Source: Ramlibacter sp. (lineage in GTDB: Bacteria > Pseudomonadota > Gammaproteobacteria > Burkholderiales > Burkholderiaceae_C). From it: a stretch of 12,684 bases of DNA. A model generated the notes under the pieces. That model saw only the letters and a list, made by a program, of their open reading frames with translations. It had not been told where the DNA came from and searched no databases. Each line of letters begins with the position of its first letter. The stretch's first letter is position 1. The stretch lies in assembly GCA_023701085.1 (NCBI GenBank), contig JAMPXR010000029.1:1-12684 (forward strand). Direction: 5' to 3'. Below are positions 1-7,397 of the stretch, piece after piece. Both the position numbers and the translations under genes were made by a program.

Positions 1-852
1 GCGCAGTTCCTTGCCGTGCTCCGAGCTGTCTTCGGGGTACAGCACGCGCGTGACGTTCTCGGAGCGGTTCTTCTCGTCCACCGCGCTGAGGTAGTCGCCG
101 CGATTGAAGGCCTCGAGGTCGATCGCCGAGCTGGCCCGCGCGGCCCACAGCCGCATCGTGGCCACGCTGTTCAGGCCGTAGCCCGGAACGCCGTTGTCGT
201 AGGCGGTGGCGAGCACTTCCTCGGTGTCCACCCAGTGGACCACGTCGTTGTCGTCGGATGCCAGCCGGCCGCCAAAGCGCACCGTGTAGCTCAGCTCCGG
301 GCGCATGAAGTCCCAGGGGTTGCCGTTGACCAGCCAGTAGTCGGGCTCCTCGATCTGGCGCCCGTTGACGATGCGCTGGCTGAACATGCCGTATTCGTAG
401 CGCAGGCCATAGCCGATGCCAGGCAGGCCGATGGTCGCCAGCGAGTCCATGAAGCAGGCCGCCAGCCGTCCCAGGCCGCCGTTGCCCAGCGCCGGGTCGG
501 GCTCGACTTCGACCAGCGCGTCGAAGTCCGCGCCCAGCTGGGTGCAGGCCTGCTTGACGGGCTCGTACAGGTCGGTGGCCAGCAGCGCGTTGACCAGCGC
601 GCGGCCCGTCAGGTACTCCATCGAAAGATAGTAGACGCGCTTGGCGTTCTGCAGCCGGGCTTGCAGCAGCGTTTCGCGCCAGCGCTTCACGATGCGGTCG
701 CGCACCGCATGGAACACCGCGAACATCCAGTCGCGCTGCGTGGCCGAATCGACGTCTTTCCCGACGGAATAGACCAGCCGTTCCATGATCGAGCGGCGCA
801 GTGCATCCACCGTGTTGACGGGGATGTCGCTTTCGAGGATTTTCTGGTTCAC
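1..852 (-). CDS. glgP: Glycogen phosphorylase, N-terminal third (partial, runs off the left edge)
   Basis: Glycogen/maltodextrin phosphorylase (GT35 family) releases glucose-1-phosphate from the non-reducing ends of alpha-1,4 glucan chains, using phosphate and pyridoxal phosphate. About 284 codons are visible against about 815 in the E. coli enzyme, so the PLP lysine and the catalytic C-terminal half lie outside the window. Recognisable stretches are SIMERLVYSVGKD near the N-terminus, RVYYLSMEYLTGRAL, GNGGLGRLAACF (Asn at about residue 124), EYGMFSQRIVNG, PDYWLVNGNPW and SENVTRVLYPEDSSEHGKELR-type sequence at the window edge. The start is a GTG at 850-852. It is the only reasonable initiator between the in-frame glgA stop and the conserved region, and it places GNGGLGR at nearly the same residue number as in E. 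coli GlgP. No clear Shine-Dalgarno precedes it. The gene is last in the glg block, 63 bp after glgA, with which it shares a reading frame. Function is certain; the start is moderately certain. Confidence 0.95.
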   Translation of the reverse strand, partial: MNQKILESDIPVNTVDALRRSIMERLVYSVGKDVDSATQRDWMFAVFHAVRDRIVKRWRETLLQARLQNAKRVYYLSMEYLTGRALVNALLATDLYEPVKQACTQLGADFDALVEVEPDPALGNGGLGRLAACFMDSLATIGLPGIGYGLRYEYGMFSQRIVNGRQIEEPDYWLVNGNPWDFMRPELSYTVRFGGRLASDDNDVVHWVDTEEVLATAYDNGVPGYGLNSVATMRLWAARASSAIDLEAFNRGDYLSAVDEKNRSENVTRVLYPEDSSEHGKELR

Positions 853-915
853 GATGCGCAGTATTTCAGAATTGGCGAGCGCGCGGTGCCCGGGGCGTTC
901 GAGGCGGCACGAACC
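853..915 (-). other. glgA-glgP intergenic spacer
   Basis: These 63 bp separate the glgA stop (TGA at 918-916) from the probable GTG start of glgP. The half nearest glgP (about 860-875) is locally AT-richer than its surroundings. I see neither a convincing Shine-Dalgarno sequence nor a hairpin with a T-run. glgP is therefore probably co-transcribed with glgA but not translationally coupled to it by overlap, unlike most other junctions in this operon. A weak internal promoter in the AT-rich patch cannot be excluded, but no good -35/-10 pair is visible. Confidence 0.5.
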
Positions 916-2409
916 TCATGCGGCGGCCGCCTGCGGCCCGAGGCTGCGGAAAAGCGCCATGTAGCGGCCGGCTGCCTCGGCCCAGCCGAAGCGCTGGCGC
1001 ATCGCGGTCCGCTGGACCGCCGCCCAGGCGTCGGGATGCGCGTGCAGCTCGAACGCGCGGCGCAGCGCCGGCCGCAGCGCCTGGGCATCGAACCCGTCGA
1101 ACGCGAAGCCGGTGGCGCGACCCGCCCGCAGATTTTCCGCCGTGGCGTCCACCACGGTGTCGGCCAGGCCGCCCACGCGGTGAACCAGCGGCAGCGCGCC
1201 ATAGCGCAGCCCGTACATCTGCGTCAGGCCGCAGGGCTCGAAGCGCGAGGGCACCATGATCACGTCGGCGCCTCCCATGATGCCGTGCGCGAGCGCTTCG
1301 TCGTACCCCACTTCGACCGCGATCCGGCCGGGGTGCCGTGCGGCAGCCCGCAGGAACGCCTGTTCCAGGGGCCCATCCCCGTTGCCCAGCACCGCCAGCT
1401 GGCCGCCCAGTCCTACCAGTTCGTCCGCCAGGGCTTCGACCAGGTGCAGCCCCTTCTGTTCGGTCAGGCGGCTCACCACGCCGCACAGCAAGGCCTGCGG
1501 CCGCTCCTCCAGGCCCATCCGGCGCTGCAGCCCGGCTTTCGCCAGGGCCTTGTCCTGCAGCGAGTCGCAGTCATACGGATGCGCCAGCATGGCATCGTGC
1601 GAGGGGTTCCACAGCTGGTAGTCCACGCCGTTCAGGATGCCGGACACGATGGCCGATCGCTCGCGCAGCAAGCCGTCGAGGCCGCAGCCCTGTTCGGGTC
1701 CGAGGATCTCGCGCGCATAGGTGGGGCTGACCGTGGTGATGCGGTCGGCGGACTGCAGGCCCGCCTTCATGAAGGAGACCTGGCCCCAGAATTCGACGCC
1801 GTCGATGCCGAACAGGTAATCGGGCAGCCCCAGCTGCCCGAACGACGAGCGCGGAAAGAGGCCCTGGTAAGCCAGGTTGTGCACGGTGAACACGGTCGAT
1901 GCCGGCGGCGGCCCGGGCATCGCCGTCTGCCGCAGGTACAGCGGGGCCAGGCCGGTGTGCCAGTCGTGGCAATGCAGCACCTGGGGCTGCCAATGCGGAT
2001 CCAGGCCATGCCCCAGGCAGGCCGCGGCCCATCCCAGCAAGGCGAAGCGGATCGCGTTGTCGCCCTGCGCATCCTCGTAGGGATTGCCGGGCCGGTCGAA
2101 CAGGGTGCGCACGTCCAGCACATAGGCGGCCAGCCCGCTGCCGGGCAGGATCGCGGGCTGCAGGGCGGGCGGCTGCCTCAGGCCGAGCTGGGCCAGCCGG
2201 GGCCCTTCGCCGTCGGGCAATGCCAGGGGCGAGGCGTGCGGCAGGCGGCTGCGGCTCACCCCCGTGCGAATGGCCGGGAATCCGGGCAGGAGCACGCGCA
2301 CGTCGCAGCCGGCGTCGCGCAAAGCCGGCGGCAGCGCGCCGCCCACGTCGCCCAGGCCGCCCGTCTTGAGCAGCGGATAGAGTTCGGTGCAGGCGTACAG
2401 GACTTTCAT
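916..2409 (-). CDS. glgA: Glycogen synthase, ADP-glucose dependent (GT5)
   Basis: This enzyme transfers glucose from ADP-glucose to the non-reducing end of an alpha-1,4 glucan chain and is the chain-elongating enzyme of bacterial glycogen synthesis. The protein is 497 residues, close to the 477 of E. coli GlgA. It starts [22 protein letters not shown], with the ADP-glucose-binding KTGGLGDV motif at residues 15-22. HDWH lies at 148-151 in the N-terminal GT-B lobe. The C-terminal lobe carries [20 protein letters not shown] with the conserved Glu at residue 391, followed by VGGLADTV. The start ATG (2409-2407) overlaps the glgC stop as ATGA. The open frame continues further upstream, but the conserved N-terminus begins exactly at this ATG. 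There is no independent Shine-Dalgarno, so translation is probably coupled to glgC. Its substrate supplier GlgC is the adjacent gene. Confidence 0.97.
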   Translation of the reverse strand: MKVLYACTELYPLLKTGGLGDVGGALPPALRDAGCDVRVLLPGFPAIRTGVSRSRLPHASPLALPDGEGPRLAQLGLRQPPALQPAILPGSGLAAYVLDVRTLFDRPGNPYEDAQGDNAIRFALLGWAAACLGHGLDPHWQPQVLHCHDWHTGLAPLYLRQTAMPGPPPASTVFTVHNLAYQGLFPRSSFGQLGLPDYLFGIDGVEFWGQVSFMKAGLQSADRITTVSPTYAREILGPEQGCGLDGLLRERSAIVSGILNGVDYQLWNPSHDAMLAHPYDCDSLQDKALAKAGLQRRMGLEERPQALLCGVVSRLTEQKGLHLVEALADELVGLGGQLAVLGNGDGPLEQAFLRAAARHPGRIAVEVGYDEALAHGIMGGADVIMVPSRFEPCGLTQMYGLRYGALPLVHRVGGLADTVVDATAENLRAGRATGFAFDGFDAQALRPALRRAFELHAHPDAWAAVQRTAMRQRFGWAEAAGRYMALFRSLGPQAAAA

Positions 2410-3689
2410 GCCGGACCCGCGCCGGCCTGCGACTCCACGGCCTGCAGCATGTTGCGGGTCACCAGCACCACGCCCTGCGCCGTGCGGTGGAAGCGCCGGG
2501 CGTCCTCGGCGGCGTCGAAGCCGATGCGCATGCCGGCCGGGATGCGGCAGGCCTTGTCGATGACCACGCGCCGCAATTCGCAGCGCTCGCCCACGTCCAC
2601 CTGCGGCAGCAGCACCGACTCTTCCACCGACGCGTACGAGTGGACATGCACGCTGGAGAACAGGACGGAACGGCGCACCCGCGCGCCGGAGATGATGCAG
2701 CCGCCCGACACCAGCGTGTCGATCGCATGGCCGCGCCGGCCCTCCTCGTCGTGCACGAACTTGGCGGGAGGCAACTGTTCCTGGTAGGTCCAGATCGGCC
2801 ATTCCGCGTCATACATGTCGAGCTCGGGAAGCTTGTCGGTCAGGTCCAGGTTGGCCTGCCAGTAGGCATCCACGGTGCCAACGTCGCGCCAGTAGGAGGG
2901 CGCTCCCTCGGTGCTGCGCACGCAGGACATCTCGAACGGATGGGCCATGGCGTGTCCCTGCGCCACCATCGAGGGAATGAGGTCCTTGCCGAAGTCGTGG
3001 TTCGACTGCGGGTTGGCGCTGTCCTGTCGCAGCGCCTCGTACAGGTATTCGGCGTCGAAGACGTACACCCCCATGCTGGCCAGCGCGCGGTCGGGCTTGC
3101 CCGGCATGGCGGGCGGGTCGGCCGGCTTTTCCAGGAACTCCACGATGCGGCGCTGCAGGTCCACGTGCATGACGCCGAACCCGCTGGCTTGCGCGACCGG
3201 CACCTCGATGCAGGCCACCGTGCAGCGTGCGTCCATCGCCACGTGATCCGCCAGCAGCCTGGCGTAATCCATCTTGTAGACATGGTCCCCCGCCAGCACC
3301 AGCACGTACTTCGGGTTGTGCCCGGACAGGATGTCGAGGTTCTGGAAGACCGCGTCGGCCGTGCCGCGGTACCAGGACGCCTCGTCCACGCGCTGCTGCG
3401 CCGGCAGCAGGTCCACGAACTCGTTGAATTCGTTGCGCAGGAACGACCAGCCGCGCTGCAGGTGGCGCAGCAGGCTGTGCGACTTGTACTGCGTGAGCAC
3501 GCCGATGCGGCGCACGCCCGAATTCAGGCAGTTGGACAGCGTGAAGTCGATGATGCGGAACTTGCCTCCGAAGTACACCGCCGGCTTGGCGCGGAAGTCG
3601 GTCAGGTGGGCCAGGCGCGAGCCGCGCCCGCCCGCCAGCACCAGGCCGATGGTTCTTCGGGCAAGCTGGAGTGGATTTTGTGCGTCCAT
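2406..3689 (-). CDS. glgC: Glucose-1-phosphate adenylyltransferase (ADP-glucose pyrophosphorylase)
   Basis: This enzyme makes ADP-glucose and pyrophosphate from ATP and glucose-1-phosphate, the committed and usually allosterically controlled step of bacterial glycogen synthesis. It has 427 residues, against 431 in E. coli. The N-terminal nucleotidyltransferase domain carries [13 protein letters not shown] (residues 18-30), [17 protein letters not shown] (Lys35, aligned with the activator-site Lys39 of E. coli GlgC), AGDHVYK with the catalytic-type Asp135, and FLEKPAD with the glucose-1-phosphate-binding Lys188. The C-terminal part (about 300-410) is a left-handed beta-helix hexapeptide region, for example [18 protein letters not shown]. 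Conservation of the Lys35 region suggests an E. coli-like effector site, but effector specificity cannot be read from sequence. The start ATG has an AAGGAG ribosome binding site 9 nt upstream, the strongest in the block. The gene lies 40 bp after malQ and its stop overlaps the glgA start by 4 bp. Confidence 0.98.
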   Translation of the reverse strand: MDAQNPLQLARRTIGLVLAGGRGSRLAHLTDFRAKPAVYFGGKFRIIDFTLSNCLNSGVRRIGVLTQYKSHSLLRHLQRGWSFLRNEFNEFVDLLPAQQRVDEASWYRGTADAVFQNLDILSGHNPKYVLVLAGDHVYKMDYARLLADHVAMDARCTVACIEVPVAQASGFGVMHVDLQRRIVEFLEKPADPPAMPGKPDRALASMGVYVFDAEYLYEALRQDSANPQSNHDFGKDLIPSMVAQGHAMAHPFEMSCVRSTEGAPSYWRDVGTVDAYWQANLDLTDKLPELDMYDAEWPIWTYQEQLPPAKFVHDEEGRRGHAIDTLVSGGCIISGARVRRSVLFSSVHVHSYASVEESVLLPQVDVGERCELRRVVIDKACRIPAGMRIGFDAAEDARRFHRTAQGVVLVTRNMLQAVESQAGAGPA

Positions 3690-3698
3690 GTTGGCAGT

Positions 3699-3704
3699 CT
3701 CCTT
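3699..3704 (-). promoter_or_regulatory. Strong ribosome binding site of glgC
   Basis: On the minus strand this reads AAGGAG, ending 9 nt before the glgC ATG. It is the only near-consensus Shine-Dalgarno in the glg block. It sits in the 40-bp malQ-glgC gap, so glgC/glgA translation can initiate independently of the three upstream genes. Confidence 0.75.
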
Positions 3705-3729
3705 GCGGCGGGGTCTGACAGGTGATGGG

Positions 3730-5244
3730 TCACACGCCCCGGGGCGATCGTCCGTGGGCGTGGGTCATGGCGGCGAGGCGGGCCGCGGGCGCGTCCCCGA
3801 CCTGGCGCCACTCGAAGCGCCATTCCCAGCACCCTTGCGGGCAGCCGGGGATGTTCATGCGGTGCGCGCCGTCCAGCCCCAGGACATCCTGGAAAGGATA
3901 GACCACGGTGCCCGCCACCGATTGCGACAGCGCCTGGATCATCGCCCAGTGGATCTCCTGATCGGCCTGGGGCCCCAGGTAGCGCCGTACCGCATCGCGT
4001 TCCGGGTCCCCCAGCCGCCGCCACCATCCCAGCGTGGTGTCGTTGTCGTGGGTGCCGGTGTAGGCCACGGTCCGCCGCTCGTAGTTGTGCGGCAGGTAGG
4101 GATTGCCGGGCGTGTCGGCAAAAGCGAACTGCAGCACGCGCATGCCCGGGAAGCCACAGGCCAGGCGCAGCTCGGTGACGGGCGGCGTGATCAGGCCCAG
4201 GTCTTCCGCGATGACCGGCAGCGGCCCCAGGCCCGCCCGCAGCGCATCGAACAGGGCGGCGCCGGGGCCGGCACGCCAATGACCGTTGACGGCATGCGGC
4301 TCGTGCGCCGGCACCTCCCAGTAGCTTTCGAAGCCCCGGAAATGGTCCAGCCGCACGGCGTCGAAACAGCTCATCAGGTGCGCCAGCCGCCGCTGCCACC
4401 AGGCGTAGCCGTCCGAGCGCATGGCGTTCCAGTCGTACAGGGGGTTGCCCCAGCGCTGGCCGGTGGCGCTGAAGTAGTCCGGCGGCACGCCTGCCACCAG
4501 CGTGCAATCACCCCGCGCATCCAGCAGGTATTGCGCGCTGTGGGCCCAGACGTCCGCCGAGTGGTGCGCGACGAAGATGGGCGCGTCGCCGACGATGCGG
4601 ACGCCGCGGCCGTGCGCATGGCGGCGCAGGCCCTGCCACTGCCGCATGAACTGCCACTGCACGAAGCACCAGAAGCCGATGTCCGACGCGGCTTCCTCGC
4701 GCACGCGGCGCAGGGCCGCCGCGTCGCGCCAGGCCAGTTCCGCGGGCCAGCGGTTCCAGGGCGCGCCATGGCGCTGGTCGAGCGTCATGAACAGCGCATA
4801 GTCCTCCAGCCAGTGGCGCTGCTGCGCCTGAAATGCTTCGAGCTGCTGGCGCTCGCCGTCCTCCGCGCGCTCGCGAAAACCCCGCCAGGCCTCGCGCAGC
4901 AGCGCCATGCGCCAGGGACCGGCGCGCGCGTAATCGCTGCGGGTGCGCTCGAAGTCCGGCGTGTCGATGCGGCCCAGCCAGCCGCGATGCGCCAGGTCGG
5001 ACAAGTCGACCAGCAGGGGGCTGCCGGCGAAGGTCGAGACGCTCTGGTAAGGCGAGTTGCCGGGACCGACGGGGTTGAGCGGCAGCACCTGCCAGAGCGA
5101 CTGCGCCGCCGTCGCCAGCCAGTCGACGAAGTGATGCGCCTCGGCGCCCAGGTCGCCGCAGCCATGCGGCCCCGGCAGCGACGTGGGATGCAGCAGCACG
5201 CCGCTGCCGCGCGAATCGAACAGCGGCGAGCCGGTGGGTGTCAT
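3730..5244 (-). CDS. malQ: 4-alpha-glucanotransferase (amylomaltase, short GH77 type)
   Basis: Amylomaltase disproportionates maltodextrins by moving alpha-1,4 glucan segments from one chain to another, releasing glucose. It turns short debranching products into chains long enough for phosphorylase. The protein is 504 residues, matching the short plant D-enzyme/Thermus aquaticus amylomaltase form rather than the roughly 690-residue E. coli MalQ with its extra N-terminal domain. Motifs in order are [17 protein letters not shown] (near residue 20), [35 protein letters not shown] with nucleophile-type Asp300, VIAEDLG with Glu347, and GTHDNDTT with Asp400. The spacing mirrors Asp293/Glu340/Asp395 of the Thermus enzyme. 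The start ATG at 5244 overlaps the glgX stop as ATGA and has a GGAG 8 nt upstream (5253-5256). The open frame extends much further upstream, but that part is only the antiparallel shadow of glgX. Lying between glgX and glgC, it probably works in glycogen turnover. Confidence 0.96.
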   Translation of the reverse strand: MTPTGSPLFDSRGSGVLLHPTSLPGPHGCGDLGAEAHHFVDWLATAAQSLWQVLPLNPVGPGNSPYQSVSTFAGSPLLVDLSDLAHRGWLGRIDTPDFERTRSDYARAGPWRMALLREAWRGFRERAEDGERQQLEAFQAQQRHWLEDYALFMTLDQRHGAPWNRWPAELAWRDAAALRRVREEAASDIGFWCFVQWQFMRQWQGLRRHAHGRGVRIVGDAPIFVAHHSADVWAHSAQYLLDARGDCTLVAGVPPDYFSATGQRWGNPLYDWNAMRSDGYAWWQRRLAHLMSCFDAVRLDHFRGFESYWEVPAHEPHAVNGHWRAGPGAALFDALRAGLGPLPVIAEDLGLITPPVTELRLACGFPGMRVLQFAFADTPGNPYLPHNYERRTVAYTGTHDNDTTLGWWRRLGDPERDAVRRYLGPQADQEIHWAMIQALSQSVAGTVVYPFQDVLGLDGAHRMNIPGCPQGCWEWRFEWRQVGDAPAARLAAMTHAHGRSPRGV

Positions 5245-7397
5245 GCCCCGGGCTCCGTGCCGCGATCGATCGCCTGGACCAGCACGCCCACGGCCGGCCC
5301 CGCGAGCTCGATGCTGCCGCTGAACGTGCGCTCGCCGTCCCGCTCCGGCGCGCCGCTGTCCAGCACCAGGCGCCACGCGCCCGGCGGCAGGGCGAAGGCC
5401 AGTGCCGAGTGGCCGGGGTGGAGCAGCACCATCACGCGCTCGGCGGCGGCGCGCGATTCTTCGCCGACCTCGATCACGTAGCCAAAGCTGCGCTCGTGTG
5501 CATCGTCCCAGTCGCGCTGGGACATCACGCGGCCGTCCGGGCGCAGCCACGCGATGTCGGCGCCCGGCGCGTACGCGTCCGTGGCCTCCCGGGCGTAGCG
5601 CCCCTCGAACCAGCGCGGGTGGCGCAAGGCCGGGTGCCGATTTCTCAGCGACGCGAGCTGGCCCACCAGCAGGACCAGCGCCTCGTCGGCGTGCGCCCAG
5701 TCGAGCCAGCCGGTCGCGTTGTCCTGGCAGTACGCGTTGTTGTTGCCCTGCTGGCTGTTGCCCAGCTCGTCGCCCGCCAGCAGCTGCGGCGTGCCCTGCG
5801 CGAGAAAGAGGGTGGCCAGCAGCGCCCGCCGCCAGGCCGCGCGCTGGCGCAGCACCGCGGGATTGCGGCTCGGTCCCTCGACGCCCGCGTTGGCGCTGTA
5901 GTTGGGGCTGTGCCCGTCGCGGTTGTGTTCGCCATTGGCTTCGTTGTGGCGATGCCGATAGGCGGTGAGGTCTGCCAGCGTGAAGCCGTCGTGCGCCGTC
6001 ACCATGTTGACGCTGGCGAGCGGGGCGCGCCCATGGTGGTGGAACAGGTCGTTCGATCCGGTCATGCGCCGCGCCATCAGCCCCGCAGTGCAGTCGTGCC
6101 CCAGCCAGAAGGAGCGCGCCGTGTCGCGGAAGCGGTCGTTCCATTCCTGCCAGCCGGCCGGAAAAGCGCCGAGCTGGTAGCCGCGCGGACCGACGTCCCA
6201 GGGCTCCGCGATGAGCTTGACGCGGGAAAGGACGGGGTCCTGCAGGATGGCGGCGATCAGCGCGCCGGCCGGGTGGAAACGGTGGTGAAGCAGCGCATCG
6301 CGGCCCAGCGTGCTGGCCAGGTCGAAGCGGAAGCCGTCGACGCCGAAGGCCTGCACCCACCAGCGCAGGCTGTCCATCACGAACTGCAGCACGCGGGGCT
6401 CGCCGGCGTTGATCGCGTTGCCGCAGCCGGTGAAGTTGAGGTACTGGCCGGCGCTGTCCAGCGCGTACCAGCTGGCGTTGTCCAGGCCGCGCCAGCTGAG
6501 GGTGGGCCCGCGCGCATCGCCCTCGGCGGTGTGGTTGTAGACCACGTCCAGCACCACCTCCAGGCCGCTGCGGTGCAGCCGGTCGACCATCGTGCGGAAC
6601 TCGTCGCGAACGGCGGCCGCGCCGCGGGCAGCGGCGTAACCCGGTTCCGGGATGAAGTAGGCCAGCGTGTTGTAGCCCCAGTAGTTGGTCAGGCCGCGCT
6701 CGAGCAGGTGCTTTTCGTCGATGTGCTGATGCACGGGCAGCAGGCACAGGCTGGTGATGCCCAGCCGCGCGTAGTGCGCCAGCATGGCGTCGCTCGCCAG
6801 GCCCGCATAGGTGCCGCGCAGCCGGTCCGCCACGCCCGGGTGCGCGCGCGTCAATCCCTTGACGTGCGCTTCGTAGAGCACGGTGCGGTCCGGCGCGATG
6901 CGCGGCCCCGGCGCGATCGCCGCGCCGGCGGCCAGCTCGCGCCGCAAGTCGACGACCCGGGCTTTGGGGATGCGTGCCGCGTTGTCCTGCGGATCGGGTT
7001 GCTCATGCCCCGATGCATCGAGCGCGCACCCGATTTCGTTCGACAGATCGCCGGCGTCCCCGGCCAGTTCACGCGCGTAGGGATCGATCAGGAGCTTGGC
7101 CGGATTGAAGCGATGGCCCGCCGCGGGCTCGTAAGGCCCGCTGGCGCGCAGGCCGTAGAGTTGCCCGGTCCGCAGGCCCGGCAGGAAGCCATGCCAGACG
7201 CCATCGGTGCATGCCGGCAGGGCAATGCGCTGCCTTTCCCCGCCGGTCGCTTCGTCGAACAGGCACCAGTGCACTGCCGCGGCGTGGCGGGAGAAGACGG
7301 CCAGGTTCACGCCTTCCTGGCCCTGCCAGGCCATGGGCGTCGCGCCCAGCGGCCAGGGCTGCCCGCGCAGACAGAGGTGCGGCGGCATCGAAGTCAT
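5241..7397 (-). CDS. glgX: Glycogen debranching enzyme (isoamylase-type, GH13_11)
   Basis: GlgX hydrolyses alpha-1,6 branches of phosphorylase-limit glycogen, releasing short maltodextrins. The protein is 718 residues, longer than E. coli GlgX (about 657) and closer to the GlgX/TreX isoamylase group. An N-terminal CBM48-like beta domain (roughly residues 10-140, including GVNLAVFSRHAAAVHWCLFD) precedes the GH13 barrel. The barrel contains VLDVVYNHTAEG, GFRFDLAST with nucleophile Asp359, LIAEPWDVG with acid/base Glu398, and TAHDGFTLADL with Asp470. A C-terminal beta domain follows. The start ATG at 7397 overlaps the glgB stop as ATGA; a second Met lies three codons downstream. Neighbours glgB and malQ fit a role in glycogen turnover. 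TreX of trehalose-synthesis clusters is an alternative name for this subfamily, but no treY or treZ is seen here. Confidence 0.95.
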   Translation of the reverse strand: MTSMPPHLCLRGQPWPLGATPMAWQGQEGVNLAVFSRHAAAVHWCLFDEATGGERQRIALPACTDGVWHGFLPGLRTGQLYGLRASGPYEPAAGHRFNPAKLLIDPYARELAGDAGDLSNEIGCALDASGHEQPDPQDNAARIPKARVVDLRRELAAGAAIAPGPRIAPDRTVLYEAHVKGLTRAHPGVADRLRGTYAGLASDAMLAHYARLGITSLCLLPVHQHIDEKHLLERGLTNYWGYNTLAYFIPEPGYAAARGAAAVRDEFRTMVDRLHRSGLEVVLDVVYNHTAEGDARGPTLSWRGLDNASWYALDSAGQYLNFTGCGNAINAGEPRVLQFVMDSLRWWVQAFGVDGFRFDLASTLGRDALLHHRFHPAGALIAAILQDPVLSRVKLIAEPWDVGPRGYQLGAFPAGWQEWNDRFRDTARSFWLGHDCTAGLMARRMTGSNDLFHHHGRAPLASVNMVTAHDGFTLADLTAYRHRHNEANGEHNRDGHSPNYSANAGVEGPSRNPAVLRQRAAWRRALLATLFLAQGTPQLLAGDELGNSQQGNNNAYCQDNATGWLDWAHADEALVLLVGQLASLRNRHPALRHPRWFEGRYAREATDAYAPGADIAWLRPDGRVMSQRDWDDAHERSFGYVIEVGEESRAAAERVMVLLHPGHSALAFALPPGAWRLVLDSGAPERDGERTFSGSIELAGPAVGVLVQAIDRGTEPGA

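Noticed and set aside
16..2787. A very long open frame (about 923 codons) on the plus strand across glgP, glgA and part of glgC
   Set aside because: It is antisense to three clearly conserved genes and crosses their boundaries. Its translation is Arg/Val/His/Gln-rich with no domain, as expected from high-GC third codon positions.
2410..2802. Possible N-terminal extension of glgA into glgC
   Set aside because: The frame is open but lies opposite no independent signal and inside the glgC coding sequence in another frame. The conserved GlgA N-terminus starts exactly at the ATG at 2409.
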